From an uncultured Bacteroidota bacterium (GTDB taxonomy: Bacteria > Bacteroidota > Bacteroidia > Flavobacteriales > Flavobacteriaceae): 49,308 nt of DNA. The translations under genes were made by a program, and so were the position numbers. Under the pieces are notes generated by a model that was given only the letters and a program-made list of their open reading frames with translations, searched no databases and was not told the origin of the DNA. Below, one piece after another: positions 34,111 through 43,712 of this stretch (positions are counted from its first letter, which is position 1; each line of letters begins with the position of its first letter). The stretch covers positions 1 to 49,308 of the forward strand of contig CABXBY010000005.1 of NCBI GenBank assembly GCA_902510655.1, in the 5' to 3' direction.

Positions 34111-34824
34111 TTAATTAGGACAGTAACATTTTTTATTTCCAAAAAGATAAGTTAGTGTAATGCCACTAAAAATATACCAATCTTTACTTAATGTTGAACC
34201 AAAATAATCTGATGATGCCATTTGCTTTTGATCTGGATCGCTTCCATCTAAATTATCAGAATTACTGTAATTTGCATTTACTTCAAATGCAATAATAAAA
34301 CTATTTAAAGGCTTAATTTTATATCCAATTGTTATCGGAAAAGACAAATCTGTTGCATCGCCGTATTTAATTGCTTTAGCAAACCCAGATTCATATCTTA
34401 AAAGATCGTATCTAAACAAAGAAACTCCAGAACTTAAATATGGGGTCATTTGTAATGATGAACTATAAATATCAAAATCAACAAAATTAAAATCTATACC
34501 TACTCCAAATTCAATTATTCTATTTTTAAAATATTTTCCTCTTTGCGCTCTGTACTCCACAGTCTTTGGCCAATTATCAGAGCTTCCAATTTTAGCATAA
34601 TTGAACTTCGCTCTTAATGCAATTCTTTCGTTTAAATTTTTTCTAAATATAATCCCAGCAACTACATTGTTAGAAATATTATATGAAAAAGGATGTATGT
34701 AAGTGGTTGGGCCTACGTCTCCAATATAATTTGATCCTCCAGCAAAAATACCTATTTCATTATTTTGTGAAAATACAGTCAATGTTGTAAAAAAAATCAT
34801 GACATGTATTAATATTCTTTTCAT
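34111..34824 (-). CDS. DUF6089 family outer-membrane protein
   Basis: 237 residues with a signal peptide (1-19, ending VFSQ), then a small beta-barrel: NEIGIFAGGSNYIGDVGPT at the start, alternating strands with RIALRAKFNYAKIG, and a C-terminal YIFSGITLTYLFGNKKCYCPN. This is the DUF6089 family found between nadK and uppS throughout flavobacteria. Its function is not known; constant linkage with uppS and bamA suggests envelope biogenesis. The two cysteines at the very C-terminus (CYCPN) are notable. Confidence 0.88.
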   Translation of the reverse strand: MKRILIHVMIFFTTLTVFSQNNEIGIFAGGSNYIGDVGPTTYIHPFSYNISNNVVAGIIFRKNLNERIALRAKFNYAKIGSSDNWPKTVEYRAQRGKYFKNRIIEFGVGIDFNFVDFDIYSSSLQMTPYLSSGVSLFRYDLLRYESGFAKAIKYGDATDLSFPITIGYKIKPLNSFIIAFEVNANYSNSDNLDGSDPDQKQMASSDYFGSTLSKDWYIFSGITLTYLFGNKKCYCPN

Positions 34825-34834
34825 AATATGGTCG

Positions 34835-34842
34835 CAAATATA
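34835..34842 (-). promoter_or_regulatory. -7 element (TATATTTG) before DUF6089-uppS-bamA
   Basis: Exact TAnnTTTG match ending 10 bases before the DUF6089 ATG, in the gap after nadK. The predicted start of transcription would leave a leader of about five bases. No convincing TTG is found at the -33 distance. Confidence 0.5.
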
Positions 34843-34865
34843 GACAAAATCAATTTCTGAGAAAT

Positions 34866-35750
34866 CTATATGTTTCTTCTGTCTTCACCCCAAAGTAATT
34901 TACTTCTCAATGTCTTATAAAAACTATTATTTTTAAATGAAGCTAGTTTGATTTTATAATTAGCTTTTTTGATTTTGATTTTTACATTATTTTTCAAAGA
35001 ATTAATTCGAGAATCAAGTGATAGTAAATGCGATTTTTCTCTACCTTCTACTGAAAGTTCAATTTTAATTTCATCTGAAATAACTAGGGGTCTAGCGTTT
35101 AAATTATGTGGAGCGATTGGGGTTATAGAAAATGTTTGACTTGACGGAGTCATTATTGGTCCTCCACAACTTAAAGAATATCCTGTTGAACCTGTAGGTG
35201 TTGAAACTATTAAGCCGTCAGCCCAATATGTATTTAAATATTCTCCGTTTAATGTAGTTTTAATTTCTATCATTGAAGTAGTGTTTTTTCTGCCAACACT
35301 AACTTCATTAAGAGCAAAATTAAAATCAGAAAAATCATTATTATTATCAATGTTTACTTCTAATAAACTTCTTTCTTCTACATTAAATTCACCTTTTAAT
35401 ATTTTCTTTAATTCTATATTTAATAGTTCCTGATTTAATGTTGCTAAAAATCCTAATCTACCTGTATTTATACCTATTATTGGAATTCCTAAATCTCTTA
35501 CAAAAGAAATAGAGCGTAATAATGTACCATCTCCTCCAATTGTTATCATTAAGTCTACTGTACTATCAAGATCTTCATATGATGAAAATAATTTATGAAC
35601 ATGACTTGTTTTTGATTTTTGTAATAGAACTGAATTGTATTTTTTTTCAATTAATATTTTGATGTTTTCACTTTTACTAATACTTAGTAGCTCTAAAAAA
35701 ATATTTTTAGATATTTTATCTGCAGATTGACCATATATAGCAATTTTCAT
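34866..35750 (-). CDS. nadK: NAD kinase
   Basis: Phosphorylates NAD to NADP. The start is taken at the ATG at 35750; a TTG three codons upstream is possible but unnecessary. The 294-residue product has GGDGT at 72-76, INTGRLGFLA near 96-105, ALNEVSVGR near 148-156 and TPTGSTGYSLSCGGP near 185-199, together the complete NAD kinase set. First gene of the minus-strand block and divergent from pdxJ. The intergenic region has TTAATTTG on this strand, one mismatch from the -7 box. Confidence 0.95.
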   Translation of the reverse strand: MKIAIYGQSADKISKNIFLELLSISKSENIKILIEKKYNSVLLQKSKTSHVHKLFSSYEDLDSTVDLMITIGGDGTLLRSISFVRDLGIPIIGINTGRLGFLATLNQELLNIELKKILKGEFNVEERSLLEVNIDNNNDFSDFNFALNEVSVGRKNTTSMIEIKTTLNGEYLNTYWADGLIVSTPTGSTGYSLSCGGPIMTPSSQTFSITPIAPHNLNARPLVISDEIKIELSVEGREKSHLLSLDSRINSLKNNVKIKIKKANYKIKLASFKNNSFYKTLRSKLLWGEDRRNI

Positions 35751-35801
35751 TGGAGTCAAGATTTTAATGCAAATTAATTAAAATAACATACAACAAATCT
35801 T

Positions 35802-35809
35802 TAATTTTG
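35802..35809 (+). promoter_or_regulatory. -7 element (TAATTTTG) of pdxJ
   Basis: Exact TAnnTTTG match ending seven bases before the pdxJ ATG, so transcription would begin within one or two bases of the start codon (near-leaderless). The upstream 17-23 bases have no TTG. Confidence 0.5.
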
Positions 35810-35816
35810 AATTATT

Positions 35817-36545
35817 ATGACAAAATTAAGTGTTAATATAAATAAGATAGCTACAATTAGAAATGCTAGAGGAGGAAATAATCCGAATTTGCTCAAGATG
35901 GCTAAAGATATTCAGACATATGGAGCTCATGGAATTACAATTCATCCTAGACCCGATCAAAGACATATTACTTACAAAGATGCTATTGATTTACCTAAAA
36001 TAATCTCTACAGAATTTAATATTGAAGGAAACCCTATTGAACAGTTCGTTGACTTGGTTTGTAAAATCAAACCCGATCAAGTAACATTAGTTCCAGATAG
36101 TGTTGATGCTATAACTTCAAATTCTGGATGGGATACACTTAAAAATAAATCATTTTTAAAAGAAGTGGTCTCCGAATTTAAAAATAACGGAATTAGAACT
36201 TCAATTTTTATTGACACTGATCTTAAATTAATTGAAGGTGCAAAAAATACAGGTGCGGATAGAATTGAGCTTTACACAGAATCATTTGCTGTTAATTATT
36301 TAAAAGGCAATAAAGATGAGATCAATAAATACATTAATGCCTCAATTTTGGCAAATGATTTAGGCATGGGAGTTAATGCTGGACATGATTTAAGCCTTGA
36401 AAATATTCGTTTTTTTGTTGATAAAATTCCATATTTAGATGAGGTATCTATTGGACATGCAATAATTTGTGAGTCCTTATATTTAGGAATTGAGAATGTG
36501 GTTAATATGTACTTACAAAAAATAAATAATGCTTCTAAAAAGTAA
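35817..36545 (+). CDS. pdxJ: Pyridoxine 5'-phosphate synthase
   Basis: Condenses 1-deoxyxylulose 5-phosphate with 3-amino-2-oxopropyl phosphate to pyridoxine 5'-phosphate in the de novo vitamin B6 pathway. The 242-residue TIM barrel has the conserved opening LSVNINKIATIRNARGGNNP, the HPRPDQRHI motif near 41-49, the NIEGNP segment near 68, the substrate loop VTLVPD near 92, and GHDLSLENI near 184. The hydrolase gene starts within its last codons (17-base overlap). Confidence 0.95.
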   Translation: MTKLSVNINKIATIRNARGGNNPNLLKMAKDIQTYGAHGITIHPRPDQRHITYKDAIDLPKIISTEFNIEGNPIEQFVDLVCKIKPDQVTLVPDSVDAITSNSGWDTLKNKSFLKEVVSEFKNNGIRTSIFIDTDLKLIEGAKNTGADRIELYTESFAVNYLKGNKDEINKYINASILANDLGMGVNAGHDLSLENIRFFVDKIPYLDEVSIGHAIICESLYLGIENVVNMYLQKINNASKK

Positions 36546-37299
36546 AATTTTTGGAAAAGGAAGTGATGTTCTAATTGTTCTTCATGGGTTTTTAGGAATG
36601 TCTGATAATTGGAATTCATTTGCTAAAAAAATTGACAATCAAGGCTTTCAAATTCATTTATTAGACCAAAGAAATCATGGCAACAGTTTTCATAGTAAAG
36701 AATTTAACTATAAACTGTTATCAAATGATTTGAAATATTACATAGACTATCATCAAATAAAAAACTTTTCTTTAATTGGCCATTCAATGGGAGGAAAGAC
36801 AGCTATGATGTTTTCAAGCTGTTACCCAAACGCCATCAATAAATTAATTGTAGTAGACATTTTACCCATCTATTATAAGAACGATTATCAAAATATTTTA
36901 AAAGCTCTTAAATCAATAGATTTAGATTCCATAGGGTCTAGGTTAGAAGCAGACAAAGCTTTATCAAGTTCAATTAAATCCCCTTCCTTCAGAGCATTTT
37001 TATTAAAAAACTTGAAAAGAATCAGTAAGAATGAATTAGTTTTTAAAATTGATTTAAATATTAATTTGGACTCACTTAATGAAGTCGAAAAAGCATTGCC
37101 AACTGATCTTTACTTTGGAGGTGAAACTTTATTTATTAAAGGGCAAAATTCAGATTATATAAATAATCAAAACTTTAAATCAATTCAAAAAATCTTCCCA
37201 AAATCTCGACTGGTTGAAGTCTCAAATGCTGGTCACTGGGTTCATGCAGAAAACCTTAATAATTTTGTTGAAGAGACATTACTTTTTTTAAAATCTTAA
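36529..37299 (+). CDS. Alpha/beta hydrolase (YbfF-like esterase)
   Basis: 256 residues with the alpha/beta-hydrolase core. The oxyanion region is LHGFLGMSDNW at 18-28, followed by DQRNHGNS at 46-53. The nucleophile elbow GHSMGG has Ser86. The catalytic histidine lies in SNAGHWVHAEN near 238-248. The acid is likely the Asp in the IKGQNSDYI segment. Closest in pattern to YbfF-type esterases acting on short acyl esters; the substrate is not known. It overlaps pdxJ by 17 bases, and this start gives the usual family N-terminus. Confidence 0.88.
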   Translation: MLLKSKIFGKGSDVLIVLHGFLGMSDNWNSFAKKIDNQGFQIHLLDQRNHGNSFHSKEFNYKLLSNDLKYYIDYHQIKNFSLIGHSMGGKTAMMFSSCYPNAINKLIVVDILPIYYKNDYQNILKALKSIDLDSIGSRLEADKALSSSIKSPSFRAFLLKNLKRISKNELVFKIDLNINLDSLNEVEKALPTDLYFGGETLFIKGQNSDYINNQNFKSIQKIFPKSRLVEVSNAGHWVHAENLNNFVEETLLFLKS

Positions 37300-37302
37300 A
37301 AG

Positions 37303-37333
37303 TTGGTCACCTTTGTAAAAAGACCTATTTTTG
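37303..37333 (+). promoter_or_regulatory. Promoter of tig (trigger factor)
   Basis: TTG at 37303-37305, exactly 20 bases, then TATTTTTG at 37326-37333: full consensus. The ATG is 18 bases after the -7 box. It lies in the short gap after the hydrolase gene and probably also serves clpP-clpX. Confidence 0.8.
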
Positions 37334-37351
37334 CCACCAAATTTGTAAAAT

Positions 37352-38677
37352 ATGAAAGTTTCAAAAAAGGATATCGATAAGTTAAACTCAGTACTGTCTG
37401 TTGTTATAGAAAATACTGATTACGAATCAAAGGTTGAAGAAGTTCTTAAGGATTATAAAAAGAGAGCTAATATTCCAGGCTTTAGAAAAGGTCACACTCC
37501 AATTGGATTAATAAAAAAACAATATGGAGTTTCAGTTAAAGTTGATGAAATTAACAAGTTAATGCAAAAAGGATTAGGTGATTATTTAGGTGAAAAAAAA
37601 TTAAATATTTTAGGTAATCCTATCCCTGTTGAAAAAAACGATATCGATTGGAATGCTGACAAATTAACTTTTGATTTTGAAATTGGTTTATCTCCTGAAT
37701 TTGAAGTTTCATTAAAAAATAAAAAAGCGATAGCTTCTTATGAAATTGATGTTGATAAAAAGATGATTGATGATCAAATTAAAAATATTCAAAATCAGTA
37801 CGGAAAATTAATTGCTCAAACTAAAATAGAAGACGGTTTTGAAATAAATGGAAAATTTTCTAATGAAGAATTTGAAGTTGATAATACATCAAATTTTAAA
37901 TTGAAAGACATAAAAAGCAAGGCAAATAAAGACAGCTTAAAAAAACTAAATATTGGAGAATCTATTGAACTTAAAACGAAAGGTTTATTTGTTAAGGATT
38001 CTGATTTATCATTTCATTTAAAAACAAACGATGATAATAAAGATCAAGTTAAAACTGTAACTTTCTTACTTAATGAGATTAATAAAAGACAACCTGCGGA
38101 CCTTGATCAAGAATTGTTTGATAAATTGTTTGGAAAAGATACTATTAAGACAGTAACTGAACTTAAAAAGAAATTGAAATCAGATGCTGAACTAAATTTC
38201 GTTAATCAGACAGATCAAAAATTATTAAATGATGTAACAGAGCATTTAATTGAAAACACAAAATTTGATTTACCAGATAATTTTCTAAAAAAATGGATGC
38301 AGACGGCAGGTGAAAATAAATTAAATGAAAAAGAGGCAGCTTTGGAGTATGAAAAATCTGAAAAAGGACTTAGATATCAATTAATAGAATCTAAATTAGT
38401 TGCTCAAAATAATATTAAAATTGATCACAATCAAATAAAAGATTTTTCTAAAGATTTGATTAAAACTCAAATGAAACAGTATGGTCAAAACAACCCTGAA
38501 GAAAAAGAGTTAGAATCAATTTCTCAAAGAATTCTTTCTAACCAGGAAGAGGTAAAAAGAATTTCTGATCAATTGTTAAGTAAAAAGTTGATTGATTTAT
38601 TTAAATCAAATCTTAAGTTTAAAAACAATAAAGTTTCCTACGAAAAGTTTATTGAAATGGCTTATGCTAAAAAATAA
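37352..38677 (+). CDS. tig: Trigger factor chaperone
   Basis: Ribosome-bound chaperone for nascent chains. 441 residues. The ribosome-docking signature GFRKGHTP is at 43-50 in the N-terminal domain (1-110). The middle part (about 145-240), where other bacteria have an FKBP-type prolyl isomerase, is poorly conserved here and lacks its usual motifs, as in other Bacteroidota; it is probably not an active isomerase. The C-terminal helical arms (about 245-441) hold the substrate cradle. It is followed by clpP and clpX, the classical order. Confidence 0.9.
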   Translation: MKVSKKDIDKLNSVLSVVIENTDYESKVEEVLKDYKKRANIPGFRKGHTPIGLIKKQYGVSVKVDEINKLMQKGLGDYLGEKKLNILGNPIPVEKNDIDWNADKLTFDFEIGLSPEFEVSLKNKKAIASYEIDVDKKMIDDQIKNIQNQYGKLIAQTKIEDGFEINGKFSNEEFEVDNTSNFKLKDIKSKANKDSLKKLNIGESIELKTKGLFVKDSDLSFHLKTNDDNKDQVKTVTFLLNEINKRQPADLDQELFDKLFGKDTIKTVTELKKKLKSDAELNFVNQTDQKLLNDVTEHLIENTKFDLPDNFLKKWMQTAGENKLNEKEAALEYEKSEKGLRYQLIESKLVAQNNIKIDHNQIKDFSKDLIKTQMKQYGQNNPEEKELESISQRILSNQEEVKRISDQLLSKKLIDLFKSNLKFKNNKVSYEKFIEMAYAKK

Positions 38678-38709
38678 TTAACTTTAGTTTATTATAAAAA
38701 ATAATTTTT

Positions 38710-39369
38710 ATGGATTACTCAAAAGAATTTAAAGAATATTCGATTAAACACCATGGTATTAACTCGCTTTATTATGATAAGTTGGTGAGTAGTATGACAC
38801 CTTATATAATTGAAGAAAGACAGCTAAATGTTGCTCAAATGGATGTTTTTTCCAGACTTATGATGGATAGAATAATTTTCTTGGGTACAGGAATAAATGA
38901 TTCTATAGCTAATATAATTCAAGCTCAATTACTATTTTTAGAGAGTACTGACAAAGACAAGGATATTCAAATTTATATTAATTCACCTGGCGGTTCAGTT
39001 TATGCTGGTTTAGGAATTTATGATACTATGCAATTTATAAATCCTGAAGTTGCAACCATTTGTACAGGAATTGCTGCTTCAATGGCAGCTGTTTTATTAT
39101 GTGCAGGTCAAAAGGGTAAAAGATCAGGTTTAACTCACTCCAGAGTAATGATTCATCAACCATTAGGTGGAGCACAAGGTCAAGCCTCAGATATAGAAAT
39201 TACCGCTCGAGAAATAGGAAAGTTAAAGAAAGAACTTTATGAAATTATAGCTAACCATTCTGGTCAGAAATACGATAAAGTTTATGATGATAGTGATAGA
39301 GATTATTGGATGAAAGCTCAAGAAGCAAAAAAATATGGAATGATAGATGAGGTTTTATCAAAAAAATAA
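38710..39369 (+). CDS. clpP: ATP-dependent Clp protease proteolytic subunit
   Basis: 219 residues. The serine protease triad is Ser124 (GIAASMAAVL), His149 (VMIHQPLGG) and Asp198 (SDRDYWM), with the spacing of the family. The substrate-strand motif NSPGGSVYAGLGIYD is at 91-105. It forms the tetradecameric chamber fed by ClpX, whose gene starts three bases after its stop. The N-terminal 25 residues are a propeptide-like stretch that may be self-processed. Confidence 0.96.
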   Translation: MDYSKEFKEYSIKHHGINSLYYDKLVSSMTPYIIEERQLNVAQMDVFSRLMMDRIIFLGTGINDSIANIIQAQLLFLESTDKDKDIQIYINSPGGSVYAGLGIYDTMQFINPEVATICTGIAASMAAVLLCAGQKGKRSGLTHSRVMIHQPLGGAQGQASDIEITAREIGKLKKELYEIIANHSGQKYDKVYDDSDRDYWMKAQEAKKYGMIDEVLSKK

Positions 39370-39372
39370 TTC

Positions 39373-40602
39373 ATGTCAGATAAAGATTTAATATGCTCAT
39401 TTTGTAGTTTGAGTAAATCTCAAACCAACCTACTTGTAGCTGGTCAAGATGCTCATATTTGTGATAGCTGTATAGAACAAGCCTATGGAATAATAATTGA
39501 AGAATCTAAAAGAAATAATAATTTAAAAGAAGAAGAAGAACTTACAATTGCTAAGCCAAAAGAAATTAAACTTTTTTTAGACGATTACGTAATTGGACAA
39601 GATCACACAAAAAAAATTCTTTCTGTAGCTGTTTACAATCATTATAAAAGATTAAATCATAAATCGTCAAAAAATAATGTTGAGATAGATAAAAGTAATA
39701 TTCTAATTGTTGGAGAAACTGGTACTGGAAAGACTTTAATAGCTAAAACAATTGCAAGAATGCTTGATGTTCCATTAGCTATTGTTGATGCTACTGTATT
39801 AACTGAAGCTGGATATGTTGGCGAAGATGTTGAGACTATTTTAACCAGATTATTGCAAGCTTCTGATTATGATCAAGAAAAAGCTGAAAGAGGAATTGTC
39901 TTTATTGATGAAATAGATAAAATTGCTAGAAAAAGTGATAACCCATCTATAACAAGAGACGTTTCTGGCGAAGGTGTTCAACAAGCTTTATTAAAATTAT
40001 TGGAAGGAACTATCGTTAATGTCCCACCTAAAGGAGGAAGAAAACATCCTGATCAAAAATTTATAGAATTAGATACCCGAAATATTCTTTTTATTGCGGG
40101 AGGAGCCTTTGATGGTATTGAAAAAGTTATTTCAAAAAGACTAAATATGCAGGTCGTTGGATATAAAAACCCTACTTCTACCAAAATCAATCAACAAAAT
40201 TTACTTTCATTTATATCTCCTAAAGATTTAAAAGATTTTGGATTAATTCCAGAAATTTTAGGAAGATTACCTGTACTGTCCTATATGAACTCTTTGGATA
40301 AAAAAACATTAAGGTCAATATTAACTGAGCCAAAAAATTCTCTAATTAAGCAATATGAAAAGTTGTTCGAACTAGATGGAATAAAAATAACTTTTACTGA
40401 AGATGGACTTAATTATATCGTTGAAAAAGCACTAGAATTCAAACTTGGTGCCAGAGGACTCAGATCTATATGTGAATTAATTTTGAATGATGCAATGTTT
40501 GAACTCCCTAGTTCAAAGAGGAAAAAACTCCACATAGATAAAAACTATATTTCTAAAAAATTGTCAAGTTCGAGCTTAAGTATCTTAAAGGTAGCTTCTT
40601 AA
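39373..40602 (+). CDS. clpX: ATP-dependent Clp protease ATPase subunit ClpX
   Basis: 409-residue AAA+ unfoldase. It has the N-terminal zinc-binding domain (Cys8, Cys11, Cys30, Cys33) and Walker A GETGTGKT at 114-121. Pore loop GYVG is at 147-150 and Walker B IVFIDE at 175-180. A GGRKHPDQ loop follows, then sensor 2 with KLGARGLRS near the C-terminus. It unfolds tagged proteins for ClpP. Its stop codon overlaps that of the convergent GH3 gene within TTAATTAA. Confidence 0.96.
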   Translation: MSDKDLICSFCSLSKSQTNLLVAGQDAHICDSCIEQAYGIIIEESKRNNNLKEEEELTIAKPKEIKLFLDDYVIGQDHTKKILSVAVYNHYKRLNHKSSKNNVEIDKSNILIVGETGTGKTLIAKTIARMLDVPLAIVDATVLTEAGYVGEDVETILTRLLQASDYDQEKAERGIVFIDEIDKIARKSDNPSITRDVSGEGVQQALLKLLEGTIVNVPPKGGRKHPDQKFIELDTRNILFIAGGAFDGIEKVISKRLNMQVVGYKNPTSTKINQQNLLSFISPKDLKDFGLIPEILGRLPVLSYMNSLDKKTLRSILTEPKNSLIKQYEKLFELDGIKITFTEDGLNYIVEKALEFKLGARGLRSICELILNDAMFELPSSKRKKLHIDKNYISKKLSSSSLSILKVAS

Positions 40603-42098
40603 TTAAGTTCAATTAGTTCTTCAATAAGAATTCTATCATTACAAAGTCTTGGTATTTTATTTTGTCCACCCAATTTATTTTTAAATTTTAACCAATCGAA
40701 AAATAGTTTTTCTTTAGCAACAATAACTTCTAACCTTCTCATTGTTATGTTTTTGAAACGTTTTGATTTATAATCAGAGTTAGATTTTTGAAGATTTTCA
40801 TCAAGATCTTCACAAAACTTTGAAATGTTGGCAGGTGCTTTTTCAAACTCAATCATCCACTCATGAAATCCTGATTTCTTTTTACTAATAAATGATGGCG
40901 CTACAGTATATTCTACTATTCTAGAATTATGTTTTAAAAGTGTTTTGTTTAAAGCATTTTCAGCATTTTCTATTATGAGCTCTTCTCCAAATGCATTTAT
41001 AAAACTTTTAGTTCTGCCTGTAATCTTGATTCTAAAAGGATTTAATGATGTGAATTTAACAGTGTCTCCAATTTTATACCTCCAAAGCCCAGCATTTGTA
41101 GAAATGATTATAGCATAATTTGTATTTAATTTTACTTTAGATAAATTTATTATTTCAGGGTTTAGTTTATCAAGAACTTCAAACTCAAAGTAAATTCCAT
41201 AATCAAGCATTAGCAGCATATCGTTATGATCATTTCTATCTTGAATTGCAAAGAATCCCTCAGATGCATTATAAGTTTCATAAAAACGAACATCATCTCC
41301 TAACACAGATTTAAATTGATTGATGTAAGGATTAAAATTAACGCCCCCGTGAAAATACACCTCTAAATTTTCCCAAATTTCTTTAATCTTCGTTTCATTT
41401 CTATCCTCTAAGATTTTATTTAATAGAATTAGCATCCATGATGGTACTCCAGCTAAACTTGTGATATTTTCACTTAGGGTACTATCTATTATGGCTTTTA
41501 ACTTCTCGTCCCATTTGTCCATTAAAGAGATCTCATTATTTGGAGCACTTAACATCTCAGCCCACATCGGCAAATTATCAATTAATATTGCAGATAAGTC
41601 ACCAAAATAATTGTTATTATTCTCGTATAGTTTTTTACTTCCACCAAGTCTTAATGACTTTCCTGAGAATAAATTTGAATTTTCATTATTATTAACATAT
41701 AAACATAAAACATCTTTACCTGCTTTATAATGACATTCTTCCAAAGATTCTTTACTAACAGGTATGAATTTACTTTTAGAATTAGTTGTTCCACTGGATT
41801 GTGCATACCATTTGATTGGAGAATTCCAAAAAATATTTGACTCTCCTTTGATAGACCTCTCTACATACTTAAAAAAGTTCTCATAGTCTGTTAAGGGAAT
41901 TTTTTTAGAAAATAAAGAATAGTTTTTTATTGAGCTAAAATTATATTTTTTTCCAAATTCTGTATTTTCTGCATTTTTTAAAAGATTAAGTAAAACTTCG
42001 TTTTGAACCTCAAGTGGGTATTTTTTAAACAATTCGATTTGATGCATTCTTTTTTTAAGGAACCAAGTCGTAACGGTATTTAGAAAAGAGAAAGGCAT
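40599..42098 (-). CDS. GH3 auxin-responsive promoter family protein (acyl-adenylating enzyme)
   Basis: 499 residues of the GH3 fold, related to plant enzymes that adenylate a carboxylic acid and join it to an amino acid. The ATP-binding motif [11 protein letters not shown] is at 101-111. The central [16 protein letters not shown] lies near 265-280, and [13 protein letters not shown] near 340-352 precedes the small C-terminal domain (starts [15 protein letters not shown]). Common in Bacteroidota, where the substrate is not established. The gene stands alone on the minus strand; its 3' end meets clpX in a 4-base overlap. Confidence 0.9.
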   Translation of the reverse strand: MPFSFLNTVTTWFLKKRMHQIELFKKYPLEVQNEVLLNLLKNAENTEFGKKYNFSSIKNYSLFSKKIPLTDYENFFKYVERSIKGESNIFWNSPIKWYAQSSGTTNSKSKFIPVSKESLEECHYKAGKDVLCLYVNNNENSNLFSGKSLRLGGSKKLYENNNNYFGDLSAILIDNLPMWAEMLSAPNNEISLMDKWDEKLKAIIDSTLSENITSLAGVPSWMLILLNKILEDRNETKIKEIWENLEVYFHGGVNFNPYINQFKSVLGDDVRFYETYNASEGFFAIQDRNDHNDMLLMLDYGIYFEFEVLDKLNPEIINLSKVKLNTNYAIIISTNAGLWRYKIGDTVKFTSLNPFRIKITGRTKSFINAFGEELIIENAENALNKTLLKHNSRIVEYTVAPSFISKKKSGFHEWMIEFEKAPANISKFCEDLDENLQKSNSDYKSKRFKNITMRRLEVIVAKEKLFFDWLKFKNKLGGQNKIPRLCNDRILIEELIELN

Positions 42099-42143
42099 TT
42101 TAACTATATTTAATATCTAATAATACAAATAAATTTTTTATAA

Positions 42144-42944
42144 ATGTTTAATGGAGTATTAAATAAAATGAAAACTGAAATTGATGATAATTTGAATTAT
42201 TTTCTAGAACTGGGCGATGATTTTATTAATGTAAATCAACTTTTAGGCTCAAAAATAAAACTATCATTTAGTGGCTACGAATGTTTAAATTGTAAATCTG
42301 ACTTACAATTATACAGACAAGGACATTGTAAAAAATGTTTTTTTGAATTACCAAGCACAGCAGATTGGATTATGAAACCTGAGCTGAGTAAAGCACACCT
42401 TAATATTGAAGATAGAGATTTAGAATTTGAAAAAAGAGTTCAATTAAAACCCCATATTTTATACTTAGCTTTTTCAAGTAATGTTAAAGTAGGAGTAACT
42501 AGAAAATCTCAAGTGCCCTATAGATGGATTGATCAAGGTGCCATACAAGCGATTCAAATAGCTGAATTCCCCAACAGATACCTAGCTGGAATATCAGAAG
42601 TTCAACTTAAAAATTTTTATGCCGATAAAACAAATTGGAGAGAAATGTTGAAGACAAGTAGTTCCAATGTAGACCTTCAATTAGAAAGTAATAAAGCTTT
42701 AGAAAAATTACCAAAAGAAGCTCTAGATTCGATTCAAACCAAAAAATATTCAATTTTTAATATTAACTATCCCGTTAATAAATATCCTGAAAAACCTAAA
42801 AGCCTTAATTTACCTAAAGAAAAATCTTTTTCAAGTGAATTAGTTGGAGTTAAAGGACAGTATTTAATATTTAGTGACGGAACTGTTTTTAATGTTAGGT
42901 CTAATGAAGGTGTTGTTATCGATTTAGAAATTATTAAATCTTAA
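42144..42944 (+). CDS. DUF2797 domain-containing protein
   Basis: 266 residues. The N-terminus (MFNGVLNKMKTE) matches the family pattern, supporting this ATG over the one eight codons later. A zinc-ribbon-like group follows: Cys47, Cys50, Cys62, Cys65. The most conserved block reads VKVGVTRKSQVPYRWIDQGAI (about 112-132, split here by family convention) with NRYLAG and DKTNWREML after it. The function of DUF2797 is unknown; the GIY-YIG-like KVGVTR segment has been noted in such proteins. The end overlaps the convergent transporter gene by 11 bases. Confidence 0.88.
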   Translation: MFNGVLNKMKTEIDDNLNYFLELGDDFINVNQLLGSKIKLSFSGYECLNCKSDLQLYRQGHCKKCFFELPSTADWIMKPELSKAHLNIEDRDLEFEKRVQLKPHILYLAFSSNVKVGVTRKSQVPYRWIDQGAIQAIQIAEFPNRYLAGISEVQLKNFYADKTNWREMLKTSSSNVDLQLESNKALEKLPKEALDSIQTKKYSIFNINYPVNKYPEKPKSLNLPKEKSFSSELVGVKGQYLIFSDGTVFNVRSNEGVVIDLEIIKS

Positions 42945-43635
42945 TTTCTTCACCAATTTTTAAATTAAATTTTTTTCTAAATAAATAAACAAATAGGTAT
43001 AATATTGGAGTATCCAGAAATGCTATTAAAATTTTAAAAACTATTCCCGAAACAACAAGACCTAAAAAACTATCCCAGCTTAGTACTTCAAAAAGGCATA
43101 AAAGTGAAATGACAGTGACAGTATCAATTATCTGAGAGCTAAATGTTGAAAAATTATTTCTTAACCATAGCATTTTTCCTTTGGTCAAGTTTTTCCAAAA
43201 ATGATAAATTTTAATATCAATAAATTGAGCGAATAGATATGCTAACATAGATGCCAAAACTGCTAATCCGGAAAGTGAAAAAACATTAGAAAATGTTTCA
43301 TCATTAATCGGAGACGATTCTAGCGCAGGTACATAATTAGAAATTAAAATTATGCTTAATGAAAAAAAAGATGCAAAAATTCCAGCTATTACAACTTGAT
43401 TAGCTTTTTTTTGACCATATATTTCAGAAATTAGATCAGTTACTAAAAAAGTTATTGGGTAAGGAAGAATGCCAACAGAAAGTTCAAATAATTTTATACC
43501 ACCAATAGTCATGTCAAATGGATACCAATAAAAAAATTTTTGAAAGATTAAATTTGATACAACTAAAGATGTGATAAAAAGAGCAGCTAAATACAAGTAT
43601 ATTTTTCTAGCTAAATTTTGTTTTTGTTCAGACAT
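42934..43635 (-). CDS. Queuosine precursor transporter (YhhQ family)
   Basis: 233-residue integral membrane protein with about six helices. It matches the YhhQ/ECF-type vitamin-uptake pattern: SNLIFQKFFYW and FDMTIGGIKLFELSVGILPYPITFLVTD in the first third, then LISEIYGQKKANQVV. YhhQ imports preQ0/preQ1 for queuosine synthesis at tRNA position 34. No preQ1 riboswitch fold is evident upstream. Assignment rests on the ISEIYG..A motif and topology. Confidence 0.9.
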   Translation of the reverse strand: MSEQKQNLARKIYLYLAALFITSLVVSNLIFQKFFYWYPFDMTIGGIKLFELSVGILPYPITFLVTDLISEIYGQKKANQVVIAGIFASFFSLSIILISNYVPALESSPINDETFSNVFSLSGLAVLASMLAYLFAQFIDIKIYHFWKNLTKGKMLWLRNNFSTFSSQIIDTVTVISLLCLFEVLSWDSFLGLVVSGIVFKILIAFLDTPILYLFVYLFRKKFNLKIGEEIKI

Positions 43636-43669
43636 TTATTTCAAATAAATAATATTTGTATTACTTGAT

Positions 43670-43677
43670 CAAAGATA
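43670..43677 (-). promoter_or_regulatory. -7 element (TATCTTTG) of the YhhQ-type gene
   Basis: Exact TAnnTTTG match on the minus strand, 34 bases before the ATG at 43635, in the divergent region shared with folK. No TTG at the ideal distance. On the plus strand TTAATTTG at 43700-43707, one mismatch, may serve the folK fusion. Confidence 0.5.
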
Positions 43678-43712
43678 CTTAAATAAAGATTCTTTTTATT
43701 TAATTTGCTAAA

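Noticed and set aside
36296-36619. 107-codon frame antisense to pdxJ and the hydrolase
   Set aside because: Both plus-strand genes carry conserved catalytic motifs in this interval; this is a shadow.
43636-43712. Possible preQ1 riboswitch before the queuosine-precursor transporter
   Set aside because: No preQ1 aptamer features (C-rich loop, A-rich tail pairing) are visible in this short AT-rich gap.
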